64,000 nucleotides of DNA, from contig JAVJVN010000004.1 in the NCBI GenBank assembly GCA_040221055.1, forward strand, positions 205,430 through 269,429, read 5' to 3'. Shown piece after piece: positions 1 through 8,682 of this stretch. Origin of the DNA: Rhodothermales bacterium. GTDB lineage: Bacteria > Bacteroidota > Rhodothermia > Rhodothermales > UBA10348. How positions within the stretch are numbered: the first letter of the stretch is position 1; each line of letters begins with the position of its first letter. The position numbers were made by a program, and so were the translations under genes. The notes under the pieces are model-generated. The model ran no database searches. It was not told the origin of the DNA and was given only the letters and a program-made list of their open reading frames with translations.

Positions 1-1
1 A

Positions 2-139
2 CGCGTGGAACGTTTGACCCGCGTCGGGGATTTTGATGCCATCGTGCCCAGTATTGCCGGCTGGGCCCGCGTCACCGGATACAACCAGATCCTGATTGAC
101 GACGACGACCCGTACGCCCACGGCTTCCAGGTGATTTGA
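2..139 (+). CDS. 4-hydroxyproline 2-epimerase (proline racemase family), C-terminal end only
   Basis: Only the last 45 codons are in the window; the gene begins before base 1. The visible end contains GWARVTGYNQILIDDDDPYA and finishes HGFQVI. This is the conserved C-terminal strand and tail of the proline racemase/4-hydroxyproline epimerase family, which interconverts trans-4-hydroxy-L-proline and cis-4-hydroxy-D-proline. The catalytic cysteines lie upstream and cannot be checked, so proline racemase itself is not excluded. The stop codon lies 3 nt before the start of a FAD-dependent D-amino-acid dehydrogenase-like gene. That is the order expected when the epimerase feeds a D-hydroxyproline dehydrogenase. 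Confidence 0.8.
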   Translation, partial: RVERLTRVGDFDAIVPSIAGWARVTGYNQILIDDDDPYAHGFQVI

Positions 140-142
140 CCC

Positions 143-1399
143 ATGAGCATGAATTCGGATATCGTAGTTGTCGGCGGCGGGGCGGTCGGGCTGTGCACGG
201 CGTGGTACCTGGCGGAGGCCGGGGCGCGGGTGACGGTGGTCGACCGGATGAGCGTGGATGAGAAGGCGTCGGTGGGCAACGCCGGCATGCTCGTCCCGAG
301 CCACGTCGTGCCGCTGTCGGCACCGGGCGTGGTGATGAAGGGGCTCAAGATGATGATGAATGCATCGAGCCCGTTCCAGATTGCGCCGCGCGCAGACCGC
401 TCTTTTTTGCGGTGGCTCTGGCTCTTCAACCGGCACGCCAACCGGCGGCACATGGCCTACGGGGTCCCGCTGCTGCGTGACCTGTCCCTGAAGAGTGTGG
501 AACTGTTCCAGGAACTCTGTGCGCTGGAAGGACTTTTGGGCGCCGGTTTTGCGCAGACGGGGCTGCTCAATCTGTACCGGGGCGACGCCGCCATGCGGGA
601 CGACCTGGCGCTGGCCGACGTGGCCGAGCGTGCGGGGTTGGCCATTGACCGGTTGGATGAGGATGCGGTGCGCGCCCTGGAACCCGATATCCGGGTGCCC
701 ATCCGGGGCGGGGTGTTCTACCGGCAGGATGCGTCCATCCATCCGGAAAAGTTCGTGGTGGCACTCGCGCAGATGCTGGCCGCCCGGGGCGTGGAGTTCG
801 TGGATGCGACAGCGGGCGGCATTGACCGCAGCGTCGGGGTCGTGCTGGATGGCGCGGCGGCCGACGGCCGCCGCGCCATAGGGGGCGATCGGATTGTTGT
901 TGCCGCCGGGGCCTGGACGCCGGCCCTCGTCAAATCGCTGGGTCTTCGCTTGCCGGTCGAGCCGGCGCGTGGGTACAGCGTGACCGTCCGCGAGCACGAT
1001 ACGTCCATCCGCATTCCGTGCGTGTTCACCGACGAGAAGATTACGATCACGCCCATGGCGGGTGAACTCCGGTTCACGGGCACGCTCACGCTGACCGGGT
1101 TCAATCGGGAGGTCCAATCGCGCCGAGCCGAGCCCATCCGCCGTCTGGCCCAGACCTATGCGGGCCCCTCCATGGCCATCGAGAAGCCCGAAATGTGGAG
1201 CGGCTTCCGGCCCGCATCTCCCGACGGTCTGCCCATGATCGGCCTCGTTCCCGGCACCCGCAATATCTACGTGGCCACGGGCCACGGCATGCTCGGCGTC
1301 ACCCAGGCGCCCGTCACCGGCCGCATGCTCTCGGCCATGATGGGCGGCCCTGCGCTCGACCTCGACGCCGAGCCGTACAACCCCGGACGTTTTGGGTAA
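143..1399 (+). CDS. FAD-dependent D-amino-acid dehydrogenase, probably acting on D-hydroxyproline
   Basis: A 418-residue DadA/DAO-family flavoprotein of normal length. The N-terminus carries the dinucleotide-binding fold VVGGGAVGLCTAWYLAEAGA (about residues 9-28) followed by the FAD-ribose contact VTVVDR. The C-terminus has the family segment GHGMLGVTQAPVTGRM that closes the FAD site. DadA-type enzymes oxidise D-amino acids to imino acids and pass electrons to the respiratory chain. Directly downstream of a hydroxyproline epimerase (3-nt gap), the likely substrate is cis-4-hydroxy-D-proline, giving pyrroline-4-hydroxy-2-carboxylate. Substrate choice is inferred from context only; a general D-amino-acid or glycine-oxidase-like role is possible. 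ATG at 143 is used; a second in-frame ATG is two codons later. The 3' end overlaps the next gene by 8 nt. Confidence 0.8.
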   Translation: MSMNSDIVVVGGGAVGLCTAWYLAEAGARVTVVDRMSVDEKASVGNAGMLVPSHVVPLSAPGVVMKGLKMMMNASSPFQIAPRADRSFLRWLWLFNRHANRRHMAYGVPLLRDLSLKSVELFQELCALEGLLGAGFAQTGLLNLYRGDAAMRDDLALADVAERAGLAIDRLDEDAVRALEPDIRVPIRGGVFYRQDASIHPEKFVVALAQMLAARGVEFVDATAGGIDRSVGVVLDGAAADGRRAIGGDRIVVAAGAWTPALVKSLGLRLPVEPARGYSVTVREHDTSIRIPCVFTDEKITITPMAGELRFTGTLTLTGFNREVQSRRAEPIRRLAQTYAGPSMAIEKPEMWSGFRPASPDGLPMIGLVPGTRNIYVATGHGMLGVTQAPVTGRMLSAMMGGPALDLDAEPYNPGRFG

Positions 1400-4300
1400 G
1401 ACGATCTCTAGACCGCAGATTTCGCCGGAGGAGGTGTTGCGCCTGGTTCGGGACGCGTACGCGATTGGGGGCGCCGGCTCCCTCACAGTTGAGCCGCTCC
1501 CGGGGGATCGGGATTCCAACTGGAAGGTGTTGGTGGATGGCCGGCCGGTCGGGGTGCTGAAGGTATTCTCTCCGCTGGCGTCGCGGGCATGGATTGAGCT
1601 GGAGGAACGGGTGTTGGGGGCCGCGGCCGCCCGTGGTTTGCCCGTGCCGCAGGTGGTGCCCGCGGCCGACCAGCGCACGGTCCTGGCGTGGGAAGGGACG
1701 TTCGCGCGCATGGTGACGTGGCTGGAAGGCCGCCCCCTCGGGGACACGAATCCAGTTCGACCTGCGCATGCCCGGGCGCTCGGTCGGGTGCTCGGCCGTC
1801 TTGGACGCGCGCTCCAACCCCTGGACACCGCCGGGACCCCCGACGACTTCGCGTGGGACATGCTGAACGCGGACCGGACCGTGCGCGAGCGGCTGGACGA
1901 TCTCACGGCGCATCCCTTTCTGCCTGAAACGGGCATGGACCTGGTGCAGGACGTGCTCACGCACTTCGTAGCCCAGGTCAAACCCGTACTGGCTGGCCTC
2001 CCGCGGCAACTCATCCACAACGATGCAAATGACTGGAACGTCCTCGTCCAGGGCGACGCCATAACCGGACTGCTGGACTTCGGCGACGTCGTGGCCGCCC
2101 CCCGCGTGGTGGACGTGGCCGTAGCCGCGGCCTATGCCGCCATGGACCGGACAGACCCGGTGGCGTTCATCGGCGAGGTCGTGGCCGGGTATCACGCCGA
2201 ATACCCGCTGGACGAACAGGAAGTGGCCCTCGTGGCCGATCTCGTGCGCATGCGCCTGGTGGTGAGCGTGGCCATGTCGGCGTGGCGTCGCCGCTCGGAG
2301 CCCAACGATCCCTACCTGACCATCAGCGAGAGGTCCGCCTGGACGCTGCTGCATCGGCTGGCGGCCCTCCACCCCCGTTTCGTGCACTACCGACTGAGGG
2401 CGGCCTGCGGAATGGAGCCCGTGCCCGGCTCGCGGCGCATCGGAAAATGGCTCAAGGAGCGCGCGGGGACCTTTCCGGCCGTCATCCGGCCGGCGCTCTC
2501 CAAGTTGGGCGCCGACCAGAGCGCATCATCCCCTGTCCTTTTTGATTTTTCCGTCAGCAGCCTGGAGTTCGGGCCCGTCGACCTGACCGTTCCGGGCGCC
2601 GCAGAAGACGAAATCTGGCGTCGATGCGGCGACGCGGTAGGCATTGGCCGGTACGCCGAGGCCCGACTGGCCTACACCGGCGTGCAGTTCGCGACAGAAA
2701 CAGGCGCCCGCCGCACCATCCACATCGGAATTGACCTGTTCCGGCCTGCGGGATGCGCGGTGCACGCCCCGCTGGAAGGCACGGTCCAGGCCGCGCGCAT
2801 CCACGACGACCAGTTCGACTACGGCGGATGCGTCATTTTGGAGCACACCATCGAAGGGCTCCCCACATTCTGGACGCTGTACGGCCACCTGAGCCATGCT
2901 ACCGTGCTTGCGCTCACGCCTGGACAGCAGATATCGCCGGGGGAAGCCTTCGCGGAGCTCGGCGCGTGGGATGAGAATGGCGGCTGGGTGGCCCACCTGC
3001 ATTTCGAGGTCATCACCGACCTCCTGGACATGGAGGGCACGTATCCCGGAGTGGCCTCCCCCGACGAGGCCGATGTCTGGAAGTCGTTGTCCATCAACCC
3101 CGCCGACCTGCTGGGACTCGGGCTGGAAGCTACCGCTCCTCCGCCGCCCCCGCTGGACGAATTGCTGGATCGTCGGCGCGCCGTGCTGGGACCGAACCTG
3201 AGCCTGGCCTACCGCCCACCATTGCACATTGCCCGCGGCATCATGCAATACCTGTACGACCCCGAGGGACGGGCGTACCTGGATGCGGTGAACAACGTGG
3301 CCCACGTCGGGCATCAGAATCTGGCGGTCACGCGGGCTGTTTCGCGGCAGGTGCGCACGCAGAACACGAATACCCGGTACCTCCATGAGACGGTGCTGGA
3401 ATTCGCTGAGCGCCTGCTGGAGACGCTGCCGGACCACCTGGAGGTGGTCTATCTGGTCAATTCAGGCAGCGAGGCCAACGACCTGGCCCTGCGCGTGGCG
3501 CGGACGGCTACCCGCCGTGAGGATGTGCTGGTCCTGGAGGGCGCCTACCACGGGCATCTGGGGTCGCTGATTTCCGTCAGCCCCTACAAGTACGACGGGC
3601 CGGGGGGCACCGGAAGGCCGTCCGGGACATGGACGGTTCCCATGCCCGATGCTTACCGGGGGGCGTTCCGCGGGCAGACCGAGGCGACGGGTTCCGCATA
3701 TGCGGCGCTCGTGAAGGAGGCACTGGACAACGCCGAGGCCGCTGGGCGGCCCATTGGCGCGTTCCTGGCCGAGTCCGTTCCGGGATGCGGTGGGCAGATC
3801 GTACCCCCGCCGGGATACCTGCGTCAGGCTGCCGAGTACGTGCGGGCCGCCGGTGGCGTGGTCATCCTGGACGAAGTGCAGGTGGGCATGGGTCGTCCGG
3901 GCGATGCGTTCTGGGGCTTCGAGTTGCAGGGCGCCCGCCCCGACATGGTGGTTATCGGAAAACCCGTCGGAAACGGCCATCCGCTCGGCGTCGTGGCCAT
4001 GACGCGCCCGCTGGCCCATGCGTTCAACACCGGGATGGAGTACTTCAACACCTTCGGCGGCAATGCCGTCTCGGCCGCCGCAGGTCTGGCCGTGCTGGCC
4101 GAAATCCGTGATCGGGGCTTGCAGACGCACGCCAAGGATGTGGGCGCGCATCTCATGGACGGGCTGCGGGGACTCCAGCGCCGCTACCCCCTCATCGGGG
4201 ATGTGCGCGGCGTCGGCCTCTTCGTGGGCGTCGAACTGGTCCTGGACCGCGAAACGCTGGAACCGGCGGCCGCCGCCGCCCGGTACATCGCGAACCGCAT

Positions 4301-4451
4301 GGCCGAAATGGGGGTGCTCCTGTCCACCGACGGACCGCTGAACAATGTCCTCAAGATCAAGCCGCCCATGGTGTTCACGCGTCAGAACGCGGACTTCCTG
4401 GTGCACGTGCTGGAGCGGGTGCTGAAGGAGGACGCCGTGCAGATTCGATAG
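1392..4451 (+). CDS. APH-fold kinase / M23 peptidase-fold / class-III aminotransferase fusion
   Basis: A 1019-residue three-domain protein. Residues about 1-350 are an aminoglycoside-phosphotransferase/choline-kinase fold with catalytic loop HNDANDWN (H209, D211, N216) and LLDFGD. Residues about 420-560 are an M23 (lysostaphin/LytM) fold with both metal motifs intact: HIGID (H444, D448) and HLH (H535, H537). Residues about 590-1015 are a PLP class-III aminotransferase/phospholyase of the AGXT2L type, with [12 protein letters not shown] and the PLP lysine in [10 protein letters not shown] (K857). In animals the separate relatives are hydroxylysine kinase (AGPHD1) and 5-phosphohydroxylysine or phosphoethanolamine phospholyase (AGXT2L2/L1). 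A kinase plus phospholyase for hydroxylysine therefore fits the neighbouring hydroxyproline genes; ethanolamine phosphate is the main alternative. The start is TTG at 1392, overlapping the previous stop, because the kinase fold begins almost at once. The last 77 nt overlap the convergent gene. Confidence 0.82.
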   Translation: MGKTISRPQISPEEVLRLVRDAYAIGGAGSLTVEPLPGDRDSNWKVLVDGRPVGVLKVFSPLASRAWIELEERVLGAAAARGLPVPQVVPAADQRTVLAWEGTFARMVTWLEGRPLGDTNPVRPAHARALGRVLGRLGRALQPLDTAGTPDDFAWDMLNADRTVRERLDDLTAHPFLPETGMDLVQDVLTHFVAQVKPVLAGLPRQLIHNDANDWNVLVQGDAITGLLDFGDVVAAPRVVDVAVAAAYAAMDRTDPVAFIGEVVAGYHAEYPLDEQEVALVADLVRMRLVVSVAMSAWRRRSEPNDPYLTISERSAWTLLHRLAALHPRFVHYRLRAACGMEPVPGSRRIGKWLKERAGTFPAVIRPALSKLGADQSASSPVLFDFSVSSLEFGPVDLTVPGAAEDEIWRRCGDAVGIGRYAEARLAYTGVQFATETGARRTIHIGIDLFRPAGCAVHAPLEGTVQAARIHDDQFDYGGCVILEHTIEGLPTFWTLYGHLSHATVLALTPGQQISPGEAFAELGAWDENGGWVAHLHFEVITDLLDMEGTYPGVASPDEADVWKSLSINPADLLGLGLEATAPPPPPLDELLDRRRAVLGPNLSLAYRPPLHIARGIMQYLYDPEGRAYLDAVNNVAHVGHQNLAVTRAVSRQVRTQNTNTRYLHETVLEFAERLLETLPDHLEVVYLVNSGSEANDLALRVARTATRREDVLVLEGAYHGHLGSLISVSPYKYDGPGGTGRPSGTWTVPMPDAYRGAFRGQTEATGSAYAALVKEALDNAEAAGRPIGAFLAESVPGCGGQIVPPPGYLRQAAEYVRAAGGVVILDEVQVGMGRPGDAFWGFELQGARPDMVVIGKPVGNGHPLGVVAMTRPLAHAFNTGMEYFNTFGGNAVSAAAGLAVLAEIRDRGLQTHAKDVGAHLMDGLRGLQRRYPLIGDVRGVGLFVGVELVLDRETLEPAAAAARYIANRMAEMGVLLSTDGPLNNVLKIKPPMVFTRQNADFLVHVLERVLKEDAVQIR

Positions 4452-4872
4452 CAGCCTGCAGCGCTTCGGGTTCGTCTGAACCGATGGCAAACCTGCGATT
4501 CGAGGCCAGCTCCAACTCCACGGCCCGCATGCCGTTGACGTTCCAGAGCGTCCCGCGCGGAATGATCCGGATCCCCAACCCGTAATACCACGGATACCGC
4601 ACCACCTTGGCCGACCGGATGCGCTCAAGCGGAATGGATTTCCGGATGAAGCCGCCCCCGAAGCGGATGTCCACGGCCGACGCGCCGACTTCCACGGTCA
4701 GCGAGCGGAACAGGGACAGCGGGATGAGCAGCACGACGAAGGTCACCGCCAGGATGAGGCCGACCGGACCTTCGGCGTCCCGGGCCATGACGCTGACAAG
4801 CGCCAGGACACCGGCTGTTATTCCGATGGCATACAGGAGGAACCAGCCGGTCTGGGTGTGTCGGTAGTGCAT
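4375..4872 (-). CDS. Small membrane protein with PH-like domain
   Basis: A 165-residue protein with two hydrophobic helices near the N-terminus (about residues 9-28 and 36-54). A basic and aromatic soluble segment follows, including [20 protein letters not shown] and [18 protein letters not shown], in the pattern of bacterial PH-domain (YcxB/YdbS-like) membrane proteins. The tail is Pro/Ala-rich and low in complexity. It lies tail-to-tail with the kinase/aminotransferase fusion and overlaps it by 77 nt, so its last 25 or so residues are encoded antisense to that enzyme. The function is unknown; the PH-like assignment rests on the overall pattern, not on a catalytic motif. Confidence 0.6.
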   Translation of the reverse strand: MHYRHTQTGWFLLYAIGITAGVLALVSVMARDAEGPVGLILAVTFVVLLIPLSLFRSLTVEVGASAVDIRFGGGFIRKSIPLERIRSAKVVRYPWYYGLGIRIIPRGTLWNVNGMRAVELELASNRRFAIGSDEPEALQAAIESARRPPSAPAPARAPGSPRSDA

Positions 4873-4978
4873 GATGGGCGGGAATTTACTGACTGACCGT
4901 CATCGCATCAATCCGGCTTGTTGATTGCCATGCGGCGCCGCGGTAGTATTCGAGATCCTTACCATCCTTCTCCTGCAT

Positions 4979-5374
4979 ATGCCCGTTTCCTTTTCCGTCC
5001 TGATCACTACCGGCCTCCTGGTCTTCAGCATGGGCATGGGGGGATGCGCTCGTGGCGACTCGCCGCGTGAGACGGAGCGCGACCCGGCCGGAACCACCCT
5101 CATTGGCTCGGAGAAAATGGATGCGCCGCTCCGCCGCGCCCTGCGGGATGCCGACAAGAACCAGCACGATGTGTTTCTGGGCGTTGCCGAGGAGACCGCC
5201 TCGGATGCCGACGCCTTCATGACCCTGCAACAGGACCTGCGTACGGCCGGCCTCACCATCCGCACCATTTCCGGATCGGTGGTGACGGTCCGCGGACCCC
5301 GATCCGCCATTGAAACGGCCGCGGCCGACGATCGGATTGCCTCTCTTCAATTGAGCGCTTCACGCTCATTCTGA
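4979..5374 (+). CDS. Lipoprotein resembling a free-standing subtilase propeptide
   Basis: A 131-residue protein with a lipoprotein signal (hydrophobic stretch, then GMGGC with the lipidated Cys near residue 24). An upstream ATG at 4925 exists, but ATG 4979 places the signal peptide correctly. The mature part resembles the propeptide of the protease encoded 27 nt downstream. Both have MDAPLR followed by a charged helix, then TIRTISGSVVTVRG here against TVRTLAGDIAVVRL there, and both end in a short strand finishing SASR or EASR. Subtilase propeptides of the I9 type fold as small alpha/beta units that assist folding and inhibit the enzyme. A membrane-anchored inhibitor or foldase for the adjacent protease is therefore a reasonable inference. 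No catalytic residue is expected. Confidence 0.6.
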   Translation: MPVSFSVLITTGLLVFSMGMGGCARGDSPRETERDPAGTTLIGSEKMDAPLRRALRDADKNQHDVFLGVAEETASDADAFMTLQQDLRTAGLTIRTISGSVVTVRGPRSAIETAAADDRIASLQLSASRSF

Positions 5375-5401
5375 CCCCAAACCAAACCCAACACAGCACC
5401 G

Positions 5402-7600
5402 ATGAACTCCCTGCTGCGCCTGCTCCTCATCGTCCTGCTTGGACTGTCCACCCTGCCCGCCCACGCCCAGTCGTCCCGCATGGATGCGCCCCTGCGCGCC
5501 CTCGTCCGCGGCCATGAAGCCGATGTCCGGCTCGGCAAGGCCGCTGCCGATCGCACCGTGGACATTTTCGTCCAGCTGGAAAACGGCGTCGTGCCGGATG
5601 CGGTCCGTACGCCGGGCATGACGGTCCGCACCCTGGCCGGAGATATTGCCGTCGTCCGGCTCCCCATTGATGAGATTCCGGTGCTGGCCCGCATGTCGGG
5701 CATCCGCCGCCTGGAGGCCAGCCGGACCCGGCATCTCCTGCATGACGAAAGTCGGGCGCTCATCCGCGTGGACCAGGTCCACGCCGGCGCGGATCTCGAC
5801 CGGGCCTACCAGGGTGAAGGCGTGGTGGTCGGTGTGCTCGACACGGGCATTGACGTCAACCACCCGGATTTCCGGGACGGAAACGGAACGCGCATCCAGT
5901 ATCTGCTCGAATACCTGGATCCCGAGGCCCACACCGAAGACTCCCGCGAATACACCAAAGCAGACATCGATGCGGACGCATCGGCGGTCCAGCAGATTGA
6001 CGGTGACGGACACGGAACGCACGTGGCCGGCTCCGCAGCCGGAAACGGTGCCGGCAACGCGGCCATGACGGGCATGGCCCCGAAAGCCGATTTGATCATT
6101 GTCAAAGGCACGCGCGCCGAAACCGGGGGTGGTTTTTCCGATGCCGATATCGTGGCCGGTGTCGAGTACATCTTCAATCGCGCCGGTGAAATGGGCAAGC
6201 CGGCCGTCGTCAACCTGAGCCTGGGTGGTCATGACGGCCCCCACGACGGCAGCAGCCTTTCCGAACAGGCGCTGTCGAACCTCAGTGGACCGGGCCGCAT
6301 CATTGTTGCTGCTGCCGGGAATGAAGGCTTTGACAATATCCACGTCGGCCATTCCACGGGTCCGGGAACGACGTACCTGTACGTCGGGGGAGCCAGCAAC
6401 GAGAGCCAGTTCGGTCTCAATGCCTGGCACGATGCCGGTACCGTCGCCCGTGCTTCGGTTGGCCTCTTCAGCCTGGATAATGGTGTCCTGACCCTGGTCA
6501 GCCAGTCGGATTGGGTCGCCTCCGGTGGGTACGCCGAGGGTATGGAACTCACCTTCGATGGTGAAGTGGTCGCCAGCGCGGCCATCGACCTGGAAACCAC
6601 GGCCCATCCCGACAATGGCGATGGCAATCTCCAGGCCCTGATCGAAGGACTGGAGGGCGTGGACTTGTCCAACTACCTGGCCGGATTCATGATCGAAGCG
6701 TCCGGTACCGGTCGTCTGGATGCCTGGGTCTTCGGGGGCGAATTGATCAACTTCTCCTTGCCCATTGACGGCTACGAGGTTATTCCAGGGGACTCGGACA
6801 TGACCGTCGGCACGCCGGCCACCGCCGAAAAGGTGCTTGCCGTCGGCGCCTTCGTATCCAAGAATTCGTGGACCAGTGGGGACGGGCTCACCTTCCTCTG
6901 GCCCGATCCCAACCTGGGCGGCGAGGCACCTGAAATCGGAGCCTATGCCTACTTCAGCAGCCGTGGACCAACGCGTGACGGTCGCATCCACCCGCAGATA
7001 TCCGCGCCGGGTGCCTTGATCTTCTCTGCCCATTCCGCCGATGTGGCTGAGCCGGACGCGGACCGGATGCTGGCCGGGGGGCAGTACATCGGATTCGAGG
7101 GCACCAGCATGGCGTCGCCCCACATTGCCGGTATTGTCGCCCTCATGCTTGAGGCCGACGCTGAACTGACGTATGAGGACGTGGTGAACCACCTTTCCAC
7201 CACCGCGACCGTCGACGCGCAGACCGGTACCGGGCCCAATTCGACGTTCGGTGCGGGCAAGGTCGATGCCCTCGCTGCGCTCCAGTCCGTGACCGGGTAT
7301 TCCGGCGTGAATACGTTGACAGAGACGGAATTGCCGCGCGCGGTCACGCTCAGCCAGAACTATCCGAACCCGTTCAATCCGGTGACCTCGGTGTCCTTCT
7401 CGTTGCCGCGGGCCATGGACGTGCAGGTCCAGGTATTCGACGCACTCGGTCGCCACGTCGGCACCTTGCTGGAAGGTCCCCTGCCCGCCGGGTCGCATGC
7501 GGTCCGGTTCGACGCCGGGACGCGCCCCAGCGGCATGTACCTGCTGCGCCTGAACACGGCAACCACGGTGCTGACGCGCCCGATGATCCTGTTGAAATAG
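5402..7600 (+). CDS. Secreted subtilisin-like serine protease (S8) with C-terminal sorting domain
   Basis: A 732-residue preproenzyme. It has a signal peptide to about residue 23 (ending PAHAQS) and an I9-like propeptide at about 25-115. The S8 catalytic domain has Asp147 in GVLDTGID, His204 in DGHGTHVAG, the oxyanion region VAAAGNEG, and Ser569 in EGTSMASPHIAG. A roughly 230-residue insertion separates the oxyanion-Asn region from the Ser and probably forms a beta domain. The last 90 or so residues begin LSQNYPNPFNP and contain FDALGRHVGTLLEG and SGMYLLRL. This is the FlgD-like/type IX secretion-type sorting domain common in Rhodothermota. The protein is probably exported for extracellular protein degradation. 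It follows the propeptide-like lipoprotein gene and may be co-transcribed with it. Confidence 0.92.
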   Translation: MNSLLRLLLIVLLGLSTLPAHAQSSRMDAPLRALVRGHEADVRLGKAAADRTVDIFVQLENGVVPDAVRTPGMTVRTLAGDIAVVRLPIDEIPVLARMSGIRRLEASRTRHLLHDESRALIRVDQVHAGADLDRAYQGEGVVVGVLDTGIDVNHPDFRDGNGTRIQYLLEYLDPEAHTEDSREYTKADIDADASAVQQIDGDGHGTHVAGSAAGNGAGNAAMTGMAPKADLIIVKGTRAETGGGFSDADIVAGVEYIFNRAGEMGKPAVVNLSLGGHDGPHDGSSLSEQALSNLSGPGRIIVAAAGNEGFDNIHVGHSTGPGTTYLYVGGASNESQFGLNAWHDAGTVARASVGLFSLDNGVLTLVSQSDWVASGGYAEGMELTFDGEVVASAAIDLETTAHPDNGDGNLQALIEGLEGVDLSNYLAGFMIEASGTGRLDAWVFGGELINFSLPIDGYEVIPGDSDMTVGTPATAEKVLAVGAFVSKNSWTSGDGLTFLWPDPNLGGEAPEIGAYAYFSSRGPTRDGRIHPQISAPGALIFSAHSADVAEPDADRMLAGGQYIGFEGTSMASPHIAGIVALMLEADAELTYEDVVNHLSTTATVDAQTGTGPNSTFGAGKVDALAALQSVTGYSGVNTLTETELPRAVTLSQNYPNPFNPVTSVSFSLPRAMDVQVQVFDALGRHVGTLLEGPLPAGSHAVRFDAGTRPSGMYLLRLNTATTVLTRPMILLK

Positions 7601-7621
7601 GCCCGGTCAGTCCGACCGCAG

Positions 7622-7996
7622 CTACCCCACCAACTCCTTGATCCGGGTCTTGAGGGCGGCGAAATCCACGGGTTTCGAGACGTAGCCGGCGCATCCGAGG
7701 GCATGGGCACGCTCCCGGTATTCGTCGTTGTCGTAGGCGGTCATCATGCAGACCGGGAGGGGCGGCGGTTCGGCGGTAATCCGCTCCATCAATTCCAGGC
7801 CGGTCATGCCGGGCATGTTGATGTCGGACAGGACCAGCACCACGTCTGTCTTGCCGTGTTCGTGGAGGATATCGAGGGCCTCCTCGCCGGAAAACGCGAA
7901 CAGCAAATCGATTTCGCCCTTCGCGATCTCGCGGCGGAATCGCATGCGGAACAGGGTCTCGACATCACGCTCATCATCCACAACCAAAACTTTCAT
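7622..7996 (-). CDS. Stand-alone response-regulator receiver protein (CheY-like)
   Basis: A 124-residue single receiver domain with no output domain. It has the acidic pair in VLVVDDERD, the phospho-acceptor Asp in LSDINMPGMTG, a Thr in MMTAYDND and the Lys in VSKPVDF, so it should be phosphorylatable. The start at 7996 (MKVLVVDDE) is preceded by GGAG about 8 nt upstream; an ATG eight codons earlier gives a less natural N-terminus. It is similar over its length to the receiver inside the kinase fusion at 8679-10952 (shared pattern RFR, FA..G..AL, SD/TD.NMP.M.GL). It is convergent with the protease gene, and divergent from and next to the sigma factor gene. It is a candidate shared phosphate acceptor for the histidine kinases at 10.9-25.2 kb. 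Confidence 0.9.
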   Translation of the reverse strand: MKVLVVDDERDVETLFRMRFRREIAKGEIDLLFAFSGEEALDILHEHGKTDVVLVLSDINMPGMTGLELMERITAEPPPLPVCMMTAYDNDEYRERAHALGCAGYVSKPVDFAALKTRIKELVG

Positions 7997-8070
7997 GGGG
8001 GTGCTCCGGCGGTAAGGCAATCGGGGAATGGGTACATTCGAATCGACAATATCCGACGTGCCCCGACGAG

Positions 8071-8682
8071 ATGCCAGAGCCCGCGAACGTGACTGTCCTG
8101 CTGCATGCCCTGCGCGACGGCGACCGCCAGGCGCTCGACCGGCTGTTTCCGCTCGTGTACCAGGAATTGCATGACCGGGCCCACCAGGAACGGAGGCGCC
8201 TGGGCGGGCACGCCACCATGAACACGACGGCGCTCGTCCACGAGGCCTACCTGAAACTGGCCAGGCAACCCGACGGGGACTACGCCAGCCGGGCGCACTT
8301 CTACGCGGTGGCCGCGAAGGCCATGCGCCACATCTTCCTCGACTATGCGAAGCGCCGGACCGCCGCCAAGCGCGGAGGCGCGAACGAGCCGGTTTCTTTG
8401 GATGATGCGCCCGACGTGGCTGCGGCCGACCCGAATGCCGCGCTGCCCGATTTCGGGCTCGAGGAAGCCCAGGAAGTACTCCGTTTGAACGGAGCGCTCG
8501 AACAACTGGACCCCCGGATGGCCCACGTCGTGGAGTGCCGCTTCTTCGGCGGCATGAGCGTAGAGGATACCGCCGCGGCGCTCGGCGTTTCGCCCGCCAC
8601 CGTCAAGCGGGATTGGGTCGCGGCGCGACTGGCGCTCTGGAACCACCTTCGGGCGTCCGGCGCCGTGGGCGGAACAGCATGA
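8071..8682 (+). CDS. ECF-type RNA polymerase sigma factor (Sig-70_X6/TIGR02999-like)
   Basis: A 203-residue sigma-70-like protein. The N-terminal half is the sigma-2 region (ALDRLFPLVYQELHDRAH, then TTALVHEAYLKLA and AVAAKAMRHIFLDYAKRR). The C-terminal half is the sigma-4 region with an HTH, GMSVEDTAAALGVSPATVKR. The wording matches the ECF subgroup with long sigma-2 conservation that is often encoded next to Hanks-type Ser/Thr kinases. That is the case here, since the stop codon overlaps the kinase start (ATGA, 8679-8682). The pair is probably translationally coupled, and the kinase may control the sigma factor. No anti-sigma gene is visible nearby. Confidence 0.9.
   Translation: MPEPANVTVLLHALRDGDRQALDRLFPLVYQELHDRAHQERRRLGGHATMNTTALVHEAYLKLARQPDGDYASRAHFYAVAAKAMRHIFLDYAKRRTAAKRGGANEPVSLDDAPDVAAADPNAALPDFGLEEAQEVLRLNGALEQLDPRMAHVVECRFFGGMSVEDTAAALGVSPATVKRDWVAARLALWNHLRASGAVGGTA

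Noticed and set aside
5366..7498. 710-codon minus-strand frame opposite the subtilase
   Set aside because: It mirrors the subtilase codons, has no recognisable motif, and the subtilase catalytic triad clearly marks the real strand.
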